From Osedax fenrisi (lineage: Eukaryota > Annelida > Polychaeta > Sabellida > Siboglinidae), in assembly GCA_964019155.1 (NCBI GenBank), contig OZ025241.1, forward strand, positions 53,234,808 to 53,298,807: a stretch of DNA of 64,000 nt, given 5' to 3'. Under the pieces are notes generated by a model. The model was not told where the DNA came from, ran no database searches, and saw nothing but the letters and a program-made list of their open reading frames with translations. Positions 1 to 12,940 of this stretch are shown piece after piece; the first letter of the stretch is position 1, and every line of letters starts with the position of its first letter. Position numbers and translations under genes: made by a program.

Positions 1-659
1 TCGTAGTGAATCAAGCTACACGAATGCTGAGTCAACAACTTATAGATACGGGCAATAGGTAGCGACCTAGTATAGAAGTATGACAACAACCATGGTTGTA
101 TGCATATAACACGAGAGAAATGTTCTCTCTAGATCTATGACAACAACACACGAAGATTGAATACCTGAACGCTTTAATACACTTTCTGTATGTGAAATAC
201 GCACTTGTATGACGTATGAAATGTCGCGTAATATCGGGTAATATCGCGGAATACCGCATTATTATAATTGATAACTTATCGCAGGATTACAAATACTGTT
301 ACGCAACACCGAACTCCGGTGTGGTGCGGTGCGGTATACAATAGCACATCAATTTATCATTCACACATACACATACACACACAAATGAATATACATTACA
401 TTCCTACGCGCATGATGGAATTGCACATTATTAATAATTAGCATTAATACGAGAATACGCCCGTTGCGTCATCGATAAGTAATCGATTACGTCATTATAA
501 CAACTGTAAACAACTGTAAACAATGACAAGCAAGATTACCGATACATCTATAGACGTATACGTATGCAGGCGGGCGTATAGCATATGATATATGAATATA
601 AATGTTATAAATATTTTCTATATATATATATTTAAATGTTTAGTTATGTATGTATGTAT

Positions 660-710
<51 letters not shown>
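1..710. other. Spacer without a recognisable gene
   Basis: No coding exon or RNA gene is visible. The first 550 bases are ordinary AT-rich sequence with a short CA-rich stretch near 360-385. From about 590 the sequence becomes TA-rich and ends in a (TA)n tract at about 662-710 that is interrupted by the transposable element starting at 711. Open frames here are short and low in complexity. Confidence 0.6.
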
Positions 711-713
<3 letters not shown>

Positions 714-2502
714 TGAAAGCCGCTTACATCGACATGGTTGTTTAAGCTCCAAAAATGTCGATATAGGCGGATTGTCGATATGAGCGATAGGGGCATATCT
801 CTAATTATGTATAACGCATTAGTTTATTTATAATTAATTGTATGTAATAATATAATATATGCATATAATATAATAACAAAAAAGGTTTAATTACATGTTT
901 ATTAAATAATATTAATATTATTAATATTTAATAACTAATTATTTACACACCCATCGCAATTCAATCAAATAATATATTAAAAAGTATTACTTAAATGCAT
1001 ATAGTATATTATAGTATAGTAGAGTATATAATATATAGTATAGTATACTATATAGTATATATTATACTTAACTATAAAGTATAGGTTATACTTAACCTAT
1101 ATAGAATACAGTATAGTTAGTGATGGGGAGGATCGCGATAATTGATCGGCGATCCTGGATCGGCTTATTTGATTCACGATCTTTATATTTATAAGAATAT
1201 TTGCAAATAGACATGTCTATTTTATTATTTATGTTTTTGATAGTTTTTGTTATATAATGATATAGTTATATCTTATTTTAAAATTATTGCATGTATGTAT
1301 ATATGAATACTATAGTATACTATTAGTTTACATATTCGAAATACAATGATGTATAATAGATAATATGATGATATTTAGACATATTATATAATAATGAATT
1401 ACTTTATTAAATATAACATAGGATATAGACAAAATAAAAAAACATAATTGAAACTAATGACGTAACAATTCGTGATGCGACATGTTAGCAAGTTTCGCCC
1501 ATACATTTGATACAATTGATATTATGACCAAATTCTATTTTAAGAATTGTTAATTACAATTGAGCTCATATACCTGCATCTGGTGATGCAGTGCACCATC
1601 TATTTGTACTCGATAAAGGGAGTTGATCCATGCAATGTATTTATATACCATATAATAGTTTATAGTATTACCGTGCCATATGGTACTATAATACAATATA
1701 TTTAATTATATATAGTTTTACTTTTAATAGATAACATGATATTGAGATATAAATTGAATATAAATATATACTTACACAATGAGTCATAGGTGTTAGTACT
1801 TAATAGTGACTCAAGTAATTAAGGGTACTATACACTACTGACACAATAATATATGAATACGGATTATATAAATATAGTTCATTGTTACTTTCCTACTTTT
1901 TACTTATGTCAATGTTTTGATATTTGTATATGATAAAAACTATGTATCAACAACTGAGTACAAACTTTGTATCTCTCGCGTACTTTAGTATTATAAAACT
2001 ATAATATTATAATTAATTATATTTAACATAAATAGAATATAGTATTAGTACTTATATACAAGTAGTGTATAATATACAATATGCAATATGTTTATATAAT
2101 ATGATATAATATATTATAGCATATTATATTATATATGATACATATTTGTAGGCGTATATAAATATTGACCAATTACGTAAGATATTAAAGATCAAGTTAT
2201 TTATAGATATACTGACGATATTGAGTAGTAGGGGAATAGCAATGAATATATGGGAATACTTTTCATACAAATTAAAATTTGTAAATAATTTGTTTTATAA
2301 TCAAATTTGTCGATATAAGTGGATTCAATTCCAAATATTACCTTATAAATATGTCGATAATGACGAATTATCGATATAAGTGGATTGTCGATGTACGCGG
2401 ATTAATTTACATGTAGATAGGTGTAAATCCAACAAAAATATCTCGAAATGTCGATGTAGCCGAATTATCGATGTACGTGGCTGTCGAAGTAAGCGGCTTT
2501 CA

Positions 2503-2505
<3 letters not shown>
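711..2505. mobile_element. Non-autonomous pogo/Tc1-like DNA element, 1.8 kb
   Basis: The left end reads CAGTGAAAGCCGCTTAC and the right end is its reverse complement (GTAAGCGGCTTTCACTG with one nearby mismatch), giving inverted termini of about 24 bp. Both ends are flanked by TA, the target duplication of the Tc1/mariner/pogo superfamily, and the element sits inside a (TA)n tract. Variants of TCGATATAAGTGGATT recur inside both ends (for example near 755-785, 2308-2325, 2372-2400, 2447-2475). No transposase frame is visible, so it would need an enzyme in trans. Calling it pogo-like is inference from the CAGT terminus and TA target. Confidence 0.75.
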
Positions 2506-2551
<46 letters not shown>

Positions 2552-2599
2552 TACATACATATAGACATACATATATATATATGTATGTACATACATAAA

Positions 2600-2897
2600 C
2601 TGCCTGTGTGGCTCAGTGGCTAAGGCGTCAGATACACAAGCAGTAGGACACGGGTTCGACCCTCGTCCGGACCATTAATTAATTTTATAAAATGGGTCTT
2701 AAAATATTATTTAGAAGTGATCTTATATAATTGTGTATACATAAATGATCGGCTCTCGTTAAAACCATGGATGCCTTAACATGAGAGCGGCTTCGAAGGG
2801 ACATTAGCACCATATGGTTATAAGTGAAAACTTCATCTAAGTTCCTGGATGGGATGAAAGGACTCCACCAAATAAAAATAACAATAACAATAACAAT
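2600..2897 (+). mobile_element. Full-length tRNA-derived SINE
   Basis: A tRNA-like head at about 2600-2674 has an A-box-like TGGCTCAGTGGCTAAGG and a B-box GGGTTCGACCC. It is followed by a body of about 200 bp and a tail of AATAAC repeats. The same body recurs at 4770-5058 and 31593-31815 (minus) and in fragments at 27602-27867, which shows a dispersed family. The apparent minus-strand reading frame over it is an artefact of the SINE body. Confidence 0.85.
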
Positions 2898-2929
2898 ATG
2901 TATATAACCTATCATTGATAGCAAACCAC

Positions 2930-3304
2930 CGGAGAGACAAGAAATACATTTATTTGAATTAAAATTGGCGTAACCTATAGGTATACATATACGTACCAGG
3001 TACGCCGTATACGTACTTATAAGTAGGTGTACCTACTTATAGTAGATCCTTCTAATTAATCTATAGGTTATGTATTTTTATACCGTTCTTTAGAACGGAT
3101 AAACTACCATTACATATATACATTTATTGGTAATCATATTTATAAATGTTTTTTTATACCTGTATATGCATGTATGTAATACATACTATGTATGTGTATA
3201 TATATATATATGTATGTATGTGCGTAAAAATATACATTACATTAATTCTTAAATTAAACTTATTAAAAGTATGTTAATATTTATATTCTTACTTTATAAA
3301 TATA

Positions 3305-3348
<44 letters not shown>

Positions 3349-3552
3349 CAGTTGTACAATATGTATATTCATATAAAATATGATCAACAATGTATAACTA
3401 TAAGCATATAGGACCCCCTATACATTATAATGTGTTACATCATATCGAGTTACATATCGAGTTACCCGCAGCTACTATGATCGTGTACAATGTTACAATC
3501 GCTGTGTGTGTTAGTGTGTATAGATACGCACATAGTATATGTTAGTGTATAC

Positions 3553-3586
<34 letters not shown>

Positions 3587-4029
3587 CATATATCGTTACC
3601 TATAGTTTTATTTTAAGTTAACATATATGTAGAGGATTCGGTTATAGGTATAAAGTATTAACTATAGTTATTTTATATATAGGTACTGTATCACTAACAT
3701 ATTAAGATTAACTAAACTTCTCGGAGGCGTTAGTCAGTGCTAACGCAGTCATGCATATCACTGCATTATGCTTAGTCATGCATATCACTGTATCAATACG
3801 TTATTTATGCATATCACAACATATATATATATATTATACATTATACATTTTATAATTTTCGATTTTTTACAAACTGAGATTATAAAGCAGTCGGCCGTCC
3901 ATTTGAGTAAAGTTTATGTTTTAAATTAAATAAATGCATCTTAAGTAGTGTTTTGGAGTTTGGAGTTGATGTTGTCATACATGACCTATAGGGCATGTAT
4001 ATATATATATATATATATATACACTATAC
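2930..4029. other. Repeat-rich spacer
   Basis: No gene is visible. There are small inverted repeats (for example arms TATAAGTAGGT/ACCTACTTATA near 3018-3042), (TA)n tracts near 3305-3344 and 3551-3590, and a short iteration of ATGCATATCACTG at about 3750-3812. Confidence 0.55.
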
Positions 4030-4037
4030 TATAGGGC

Positions 4038-4524
4038 CATCGATATAAAGAAAGTGGATAAGCAATTGAATGTAGTGTATGGCACTATCCGCTACGAGGG
4101 CTGCAGTCGAAACCCACTATCTGGCCCACTAATTTTTATTTATAATAATATGTATTTATCATATATATATTGATAATCACTACCAATTTTAATGTACTAT
4201 CTATACTAAAAATAAAATTATATATTTAAAATACATAATATCAACATTCCTCGTAATTTTGTGTATTTAAATTGAAGATATAATACTATTTTATTGATTT
4301 TATTGATATTTATAATTTAAATCCATTGATATAGATAGAAGTCACTTAAATCTATTTCGACGAAAAGACTACTATTTTGATATTTGACATATATAATATG
4401 ACTAATATCCAATCAAAATCACTGATACCATTTTGTAAATTTATCGATAAAAGTGTCATTCACGTGTCTATCTTTTACATGCATTGCGTGCGTCAATTGC
4501 TTATCCACTTTCTTTATATCGATG
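4038..4524. mobile_element. 487-bp MITE, 32-bp perfect TIRs, 8-bp TSD
   Basis: The left terminus CATCGATATAAAGAAAGTGG continues for 32 bp and is matched exactly in inverted orientation at the right end (4493-4524). The element is bordered on both sides by TATAGGGC (4030-4037 and 4525-4532), a perfect 8-bp target duplication. Eight-base duplications are typical of hAT and P-type transposases; the CA terminus does not decide between them. No coding frame is present, so it is non-autonomous. Confidence 0.9.
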
Positions 4525-4769
4525 TATAGGGCCTATAGGGTAGATATTCCGGAAGTAGTGGACGGAAGGTTCCCAGGTGCGAGTGTTGGCTTAAGTGTTG
4601 TGATTAGTAGTAGTTAGGTGCATCGTGTAGTGCATGTGATATACATAGATAGATATAGTTTGGGTGAATAGTTCAAATTCATTATTTTGTTAATCTTTAA
4701 CTTTCTTTAATTTATTTATATGTGGCTATATATTGTATACATGTATTTATTTATACTATGTATATATAT

Positions 4770-5058
4770 TGTTATTTTTATATTTATTTTATTTTTGTGG
4801 AGTTCTTTCATCCCATTCAGGAACTTAGATGAGCTTTTCACTTATAATATATATGGCTCCAATATCCCTTCGAAACCGCTCTCATGTTAAGGTAATCGAG
4901 GTTTTAACGAGTGGCTCACTTTATTATACACAATTATATAATATAACTTCAAACTATTATATTTAGATCTATTTTAATGGTCCTGACGAGGTCCGAACCC
5001 GCGTCCTACTGATTGTGTGTCTGACGCCTTAGCCAACTGAACCACACAGGTAGTTTCA
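4770..5058 (-). mobile_element. Full-length tRNA-derived SINE, second copy
   Basis: This is the same family as the copy at 2600, in reverse orientation. Its head reads CTACCTGTGTGGTTCAGTTGG with a B-box-like GGGTTCGGACC, the body matches throughout, and the AT-rich tail lies at the low-coordinate side. Scattered substitutions separate the copies, so neither looks very recent. Confidence 0.8.
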
Positions 5059-5059
<1 letters not shown>

Positions 5060-5089
<30 letters not shown>

Positions 5090-5889
5090 TCTCTTGAAAA
5101 CGTTGTTTTAATATGTATATGTATTTATATTATTGTATTATATATAATGATCTAATTAATTGCATGATTAGTTGCAATATATTTTATAATTTATATTAAT
5201 TTATAAATTTGTATACAGGAATTCGTGTTATATAAATATTATTTAATATTTAAACTTGAATACAATATATGCTAATAAAAGTTAATACGAGGCAATATCT
5301 CGCTTAACTTATTCGACGCACGTCGTGCGTGCTGATATTCTATAAATAGTATCATTCATCTCTATAGCTTAAACAAATTTCCATGTCTAATTTTTGTGTT
5401 GTATTTATATCTATTTATATATTTATATTTACATTTCCTTACTACATATATTTATATGTGTATCGTGTGGTTGTGTTAGAGCCGGTGTCAACCCCTTGTT
5501 GTTCTTTGTTGTCTATAGGTTTTAGGATATGTCAAATCACATTATATGGAATGTTCTCAACCCTTCGGAACTGGCCCACCCCATATATGGTATGCTATAC
5601 TAGGTATATATACCTAGTCGAGTTTATGTCATGTGACTTATTATTCGCTACATATGTACATGTGATTTGCTCTTCTTGTATGATATTCTAGTAGGCTTCT
5701 AGGCTTTATTTTAAATCTGACCGGGAAATTCAATTACTTATTTACTATTATGATTTTTAATATAGTTTATTTTGTTTCAAATATGAACGAGATATCGTTT
5801 TGTATTGTTTGATTACAATACCAGTGATATCTATATATCTATCTATATATAGTGATATATCTATAACTACTCTTTCAATATATGATTTG

Positions 5890-5967
<78 letters not shown>

Positions 5968-6221
5968 TATAGTAAATATATGTATTTATAAAGAATATGA
6001 ATATTTTGTTGATTTTATTAAAAAGTTGTTTTTTTAATAAGTCGGTAACAATGATTTCGATAATAAAATAAATAAAAGCGCAAACACAATTGCGTAATAA
6101 TCAATATAAATAATTTCCTAATATAAATCGTGATGTAATATTTCTATATAAAAATAAAATACTTGTTTTCCTCTATAAAATGTAACTCCAAATTAATTGT
6201 TTACAATTTGTATAGAAATAG

Positions 6222-6260
<39 letters not shown>

Positions 6261-6378
6261 TAAAGGTTTTAAATGGGTGTTTTTAAATATTATACGAATA
6301 TAGCTTGTACAGTTTTAAATCTGTTCATTATTTATAATAATAATAATAATACATGGTAATCAAAATTCGTATAACATT
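5060..6378. other. Spacer with long (TA)n tracts
   Basis: No gene is visible. The stretch contains (TA)n tracts at about 5061-5085, 5893-5970 and 6228-6258. A 102-codon open frame at 5383-5691 has no recognisable domain and no coding character. The minus-strand gene to the right terminates its transcript in this region. Confidence 0.5.
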
Positions 6379-6384
6379 TTTATT
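6379..6384 (-). terminator. Polyadenylation signal of the vWA/EGF gene
   Basis: The minus strand reads AATAAA here, 192 bases after the stop codon of the vWA/EGF gene. It is the first canonical signal noted downstream of the stop. AT-rich DNA makes chance matches common, so confidence is moderate. Confidence 0.5.
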
Positions 6385-6575
6385 CGTTTAATGAATGAAT
6401 AGTTCGCGGGCTTTAGAAGAAATTCTCAACCTGTAAACGACAATAATTCATAATTAGTTATTACTTATATATAAGTTATATTTATAATCATGATAACATT
6501 ATTAAATAATTAGCATTTATAACGAATTATATTTCATTGTAAGGTCGACGCTATCGCCGCGTCGAGATATAAACC

Positions 6576-6872
6576 TTAGAAATTAGAGTTACAAATCTTG
6601 TCGGTCATTTGTTTGGCGAGATTCACGATGGACGATGACTTTCGCAACGAGAACACGTATCTGTGGAGCGAGAGTGCGTGTTAGCGGTGCGATATAGGCA
6701 TACGCACACTTATATGCGCGCGCACACATACGCATGACTAGTGTCGCATGATGTGGGACCAAGTATATGTATATACCATGGTATAGGAAATGTAATACGC
6801 ACGAATGATGAATTAGATATAGCTTACATCATTTACAGTATTAATATAGGTGTGTGATATATACATATACCA

Positions 6873-6931
<59 letters not shown>

Positions 6932-8033
6932 TGTATATTATTACTATACGAAATAATGATATCTACATAGTTATACACAGGAGTTCGGGCTTAATAGCCG
7001 TAGTCGCGTGCTTCGTATGATCGCGGCGCTAACTTTGATCCGATATCGTTGAGTCTGCCGGCTACGCTCTCTATCTCCACGTGGTCTATATTATCGCCCA
7101 CGCTGACCACGTAGATAGTGGCGCCATCTTGTTGAAGACGTCGCGCCATCGGGATAGTGCGACTGTTGCGAATGTTCGAGTGACCGTCGGTGACCTGCGA
7201 ACGGGAGGTCAGGGGTCAATATAGTTTTGTTAGATCACACCCGGGTGTCTCTAGCAATCTCTCTCACTCTCTATCTACCAATCTCTATATATCTCTATTT
7301 CTCTATTTCTCTCTATATATTTCGATATATTTCTATATATATATATATAAATATCTCTATCTCTGTCTATCTCTCGAGTGTACTTAGGTCTACTTTATAC
7401 ACCGACAAGATCAGTATCGCGAGTATCACGTTTCCATGGTTACTGATGCACTAACCAGAATGACCACATCGGGGGAGCTAGATCTGGCACCCGCTCTCAA
7501 CACCAGCATGTCCCTGCGCACCCTATCCAGGGCTTCTTGGGTGTTAGTTTTACCCGTATCCGGTCGGAAGTAGATGGCGTTTAGAACTTCCTGATTGGAT
7601 AAACGAAAGTTATAAAAGATGTATATTAGAAGATAATTTATATATATATGTGTGTGTTTTTGTTTATATTATTTTAATTTATATTGAAAATAGTCAAGAT
7701 AATATAATATATTATTATAATAAAATGTAAATTATCTAGATAAGTTATAATGATTCTATAAAGCCTAAATATAAAACATAATATTTTATATATCGGGTGA
7801 TATAATATAATCGTGTCTATAAGATGTGGTTACCTCTTTTTCCGAGTACTTATTCATCAGGAATCGAATCTTGGAGAAGTTTCCGTACGAGATGAGACCG
7901 ACTCGGGTCTTGTCGAAGCTCATGTCGAGACCGTACACAATCTCTCGAGTGAGGTCCATGGTGGTGAAGTGGTGTTCTTCCGTAGATCCGGACATGTCCA
8001 GTAGGAAGGCTATGTCCATGTTGCGGGAACAAG
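6576..8033 (-). CDS. vWA domain 6 and C-terminus (4 exons)
   Basis: Residues about 1146-1338 come from 7834-8033, 7456-7590, 7034-7194 and 6576-6660. The MIDAS is complete: DMSGS at 1158-1162, TNT at 1227-1229 and TDG at 1259-1261. The last exon is short (85 bp, acceptor CTCCACAG at 6661) and supplies the final strand and helix beginning YVFSL, then a cysteine and the TAA at 6576-6578. If the 7034 donor (GTTAGC) is skipped, the frame runs 13 further codons to a TAA at 6991-6993, giving a possible short isoform. Confidence 0.88.
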
Positions 8034-9641
8034 CTGTGCGATGAGGTGGTGCGGTGTTATACATATGTGTTTACGTTTACGTCGTGTGTGTTTGTGTGTG
8101 CATATGTGTGTGCATATGTGTACATGTATGTTATTGTATGTGTGATATGTGGCATAATCATGTCAGTATTATCAGTAGTAACTGTGATAATATCTAGAGA
8201 ACTATAGTTACCTATGTTATTAGGGTAATAGAGATTGACGAGGGTACTCTAGGTATCATTAAGTACAATCAATAAAGTATCGCATATATATCTTCTTCTA
8301 TATCAAATACTTACTGGAGATGAGATTCGTTATTAAAAGAAAATGTATATTAAAGTATGCTCAATTGTTATAATAATGAAACTGCGCATGTTTAAATAAA
8401 TGTTCGCTAATGTGTGAAATATAAACACATATTTGAGTATCGTATAACGCTCGATGTATACAGTGAACCACGTACGTTGGGTCACCACGCAGCGATGGGG
8501 TGGGGGGCACTAAACACTAGGCACCCCCATCGGGTGGGGTGGGGGGCACTACACAATACTAACTTTCCGTGCAATATTTGCCTGTGTAGCCGCTAACACA
8601 TCTACACTCGAAACGTTTGATCTGATTGATACAGCTACCTCCGTTGTGGCAAGGGTTGCTCAGACATTCGTCTACATCTGCACGTAAAGGTATAAAGGTT
8701 AGTATCGCTAAGAACTCTATACCGTACTCTATAGTGTATTATATTGTATTCTATTGTATTATATAGTCGTATAGAAGCGTGTAATTGTAAGTAAATGAAA
8801 CGTAACATTTGAAAATAATAAAATCTATTAGGATTCGTGCGGTTTAATATATATTCATCGTACTTTTACATCGTTAACATGCCCCATGTACAGTTAACAC
8901 GTAGCTTATACAGTTGTGCGTAGGTAATGCTATCGGTTGCTAACCATCACATGTAGCCATGGTTACCGCGTCCACTATCGTCGAGAGTTTATCGAACCGG
9001 TTAACCGTGAAGATATTGTCTCGGTACTCTCGGCTAGCTATTCCCCTTATCTCGGACATCTTGACTGAAGCGTCGTTACCAACCGATACGGTTATGATGT
9101 GCACTCCTTTCTATTATCGGTGTGGGACGAGGTTATAGTATTGTTGGACAGTTGGACAGTTGGAGAGTTGGATAGTTGTACAGTTGGACAGGTGGACAGT
9201 TGGAGAGTTGGATAGTTGGTCACGTGGACAGGTGGTCAGGTGGACAGGTGGACAGATGTTCAGACAGTTAATATATTGCGTAGATACAACGCTAGTCCTA
9301 TATAATGTACGCGTGCGGGTGCGTATGTATGTATGTTCGTATGGATGCGACTAGACTGCGGTTATCTAACCTGTCTGGCATCGATAGCAGCCGGTATGGT
9401 TCTCTCCTGTTCAATGTTAGAGTTACCGTCAGTGATAAGTATCGCGTAATGCTGGACATCGCTACGACCACCGTTAGCCTCAAGGAAACCGGTATCTGTG
9501 TGGTGTGGGGTGTGGGGTCAGTGATGCGTAACGTGTGTGGGGGGTTATGTAATGGTAGTGTAGCGCTCGAGTTTAAGCACTCTTTATGAAGGAGTTTATA
9601 CCCCGAATTTAAGATGAAATAATACATTATTAAACTATTTA

Positions 9642-9679
<38 letters not shown>

Positions 9680-12600
9680 TTTCTGTTGAGATACCGACCT
9701 CCCAACATGTCGAGGGCTGCTGCAGTATGGGTCTTTCCACCGTCATACTTGGCGAAACCTATAGCTTGTTTAACGTCGTGTTTGTTGAAGTAACTGTCCA
9801 AGTTGAACTGAGGAGGCGTGGTTACATATGTGTCAATCAAAGGTACGCTTATTAAATATATATGGTAGGTATCAACATATAGTTGTATATATCAAAGTGT
9901 CTATTCCTATAGTACATATCTTTATGTTTACATATATAGATTTTAGTAGTTAAATCAATACAAATATATATATATATATATAGATTCGTATGTTATCAAA
10001 TTAAATACATAGATAAATAAACAAGTAAATTCACTTATATCTTAGTCATAGGTATACACTATAATTAACTAAAGGACACGATGTCCTCGCTAGTGGTAAT
10101 ACTGACCACGGTGGTCGCGGAATCACCCCACGTGATCAATCCTATTCTGGCTTTATCGGACGAGATCTCGAGCTTTTGTACGAGACTTTGCGCGAACTTC
10201 TTCACCGTAATGAAGCGGTCAGCGTGAATAGAACCGGAAGCGTCCAACACCAACATTATGTCCACTCGACCGTTACAATCTGCGTGTGTGTATGCGTGTG
10301 TGCGTGTGTTGAGTATGCGTGCGTTTAAAGAGGTGTTTCATAACTGTAACTTATAAAATATATACGAATATATAAATACCTATGATATTTTAAATATTAC
10401 ATTTTGAATATTGATATACATCTAATTAAAAGTATGTATAATCCCATATGTAGATAGCCTCTACGTGTGGTTCAGGTACTATAGTGAATACGGTACTGCG
10501 GTGTATACCTACTTTACTCTATCGTAACTAATGTAGACTAGGTAACTGAAAGGGTACTAACGTCTTTCGCAGTCAGTTCCGGTTGTCTCTAGGGTACATG
10601 CGCACTTGTAGCCGTTCACGTCGCTTACACACTCCCCTTTGTTCTTACACGGGTTGTTCTTGCACGGGTCGTGATCTAATCATAGGTAACGTATACGTAG
10701 TTAATATACATGTTATCATTATTAACACTATGTATAGGAGGTTGAAAAGGTATGCGATGTAAAAATTTAAATAAATTAATATTATAATATATATATAGTA
10801 TAATATATTATTATATCTATATATAGATTCAATATTTTCTAACTCAAATATTGGATGATTATTAAAATAAATTTATAGTGAAGCTTTAACACTGAGAAAT
10901 GGATGAACTATATAATACACTATCGTGCACTATAGTACAGTATAGTATACTATTAGGCATACAGGATACTGACTTTCACACATGGTATCAGCGAGTCGGT
11001 CGAGCGCTCTAAGAGGGGCGGCTAGCAGATCCCCGTAACGAGAGTAGATCACGTTCTTCTCGCTAGGGGAGCTGACTATCTTCTTCAGTTGGACGAGTTG
11101 GTGCTGGTCTCCGTCGCGTGATGTTCCTATGGCAACCGCTACGATACTGATACCTAACGATGAAGGCACGAGGTGTTATGTTAATTGTCGTATCTAATAA
11201 TTACATTTATTAATGTATTTATATTTTTAACTAGGTAATTCATAATACGAATGAATATAATATATTAAAAAGTAATGTTTATGTATATACACATCATTGT
11301 ATGTATTACTGTAAGCTACACACACGTGTGTGTGTGTAAGCTAGTACAGTGTGTTACTGTGGCGTACCTTCAGCTCTGAGTTGTGCGGATTTCTCCCAGA
11401 AAGGTTTCTCTAGTGCCGAGTCGGAAGGTTTGCTGTCAGTGATCATAACGATGAGGTTATCTTCTCGTGGCTGTGTAGGGTAGTCATCGTGTTATACGTT
11501 AAGCATACGTAGATATAACGTTAGCTAAGTATGTGTGTTTGTATATGGAAATATATAGATATCGATACATTTGAATAGTAAACATGTCAAAGTTAGTAAT
11601 AAATTGTTTCACATTTAATTATTATAATACCATATAAATAGTATTTTCTATTAATCTACATTATACATATATTATCTATATTATCTATTACTATACACCA
11701 TACCTTAGAACTACCCCTATATATATCCACACCCGTACACCTCACGTTATACCATGCTAACCCTATCTCCTTTTCCCAGGGTGAACATCTTACGAGCGAC
11801 TTCCAGGGCATTCTCGTAGTCTGGAGTGTTTCCGGACGAGTAGTGCGGAGTGAAAGAGTTGAGAACGTCGTACTTGGTCGAGTAGGCGTTCAGGTTGAAC
11901 TGAACTCGGGCGACGTTGTCGAAAGTCATCAGACCGACACGACTGACGCCACGCCCATCGGACGAGGCGAACCGAAGTCGCTCGATGGAGGCTCGGGTGA
12001 ACTTCATTATCTGCTCGAAACGATCGTTTCCAGAGTTACGAGATACATCCACCATGTAGACGATGTCCTTGCCGTGGTCGCATTCTGCGTATGGGAAGTT
12101 AACGTTGTAGGATATGTCATCGGTGGTGGGGGGATTGTATATAAGCTATGCACTATTAACATTACAAGTATGTCCTTGACTCGGTCGCATTCTACGTAGT
12201 GTTAAGTTAACGTTGTAGTATACGACTTGTAGAATATGACCTTGGTATTATCAATGTATTCATCATCAGTAGTGTAACTTGTTAACCTCGCTAAGAATCG
12301 AGTTCTATTCAGGTATGCTATTTAATATTATACTATAATGTACCATATATATATATATATAATAGTACACTATAATGTACTATAATATATAGTTTTAAGT
12401 GATAAATATCCTTAATTCGGTGCGATTAAAGTATCGTGATATCTTTTTCATTTCGTATCTCGTATATAATTTTTAGTAAATTCTGCACTGTATATTATCA
12501 CTAGTTCGTACGCATTATAATATACGTACTTATCTACAGATAATATATATATTAAGTATTGTAATCGTTAATAACTCAGTGACGCCAGTTCTAGAATATG

Positions 12601-12902
12601 TTGTTTATGCGGTACTTGGTCAAAGTGTGCAGGTTACGTGCGTTGTACGCATGTCACGTGTATAAACACTTGTCTGTGTTACTTACGTGTAACGCATGCG
12701 TACTACTACTACTACTACAACTACTACTATTACTACTACTAGTGGCGCATTAAACTATAGTGTATACCACTTAAGTATTGAATGTTGGCGTTCTTTTAAG
12801 AAGTTAGCCCTATGTGATAAACAATAGTTCGCTGTTATGTAAGAACATATTGTTGCTATTGTTCATATTGTTCCTATTGTCTATAGACAGGGAATATATA
12901 TA

Positions 12903-12940
<38 letters not shown>

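Noticed and set aside
2600..2674. Functional tRNA gene
   Set aside because: The head is followed by a shared SINE body and tail that recur elsewhere, and the stems are imperfect. It is a SINE promoter region.
5383..5691. 102-codon open frame on plus
   Set aside because: Its composition follows the AT-rich background and it has no domain, splice context or neighbouring exon.
9298..9840. 180-codon minus-strand frame
   Set aside because: It reads through two true exons of vWA5 and the intron between them, including a (TA)n tract and a change of frame. The spliced model explains it better.
10065..10106. Extension of the vWA5 first exon
   Set aside because: It duplicates the position of the next exon in the fold. 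The GTCAGT donor at 10106 gives a standard vWA strand.
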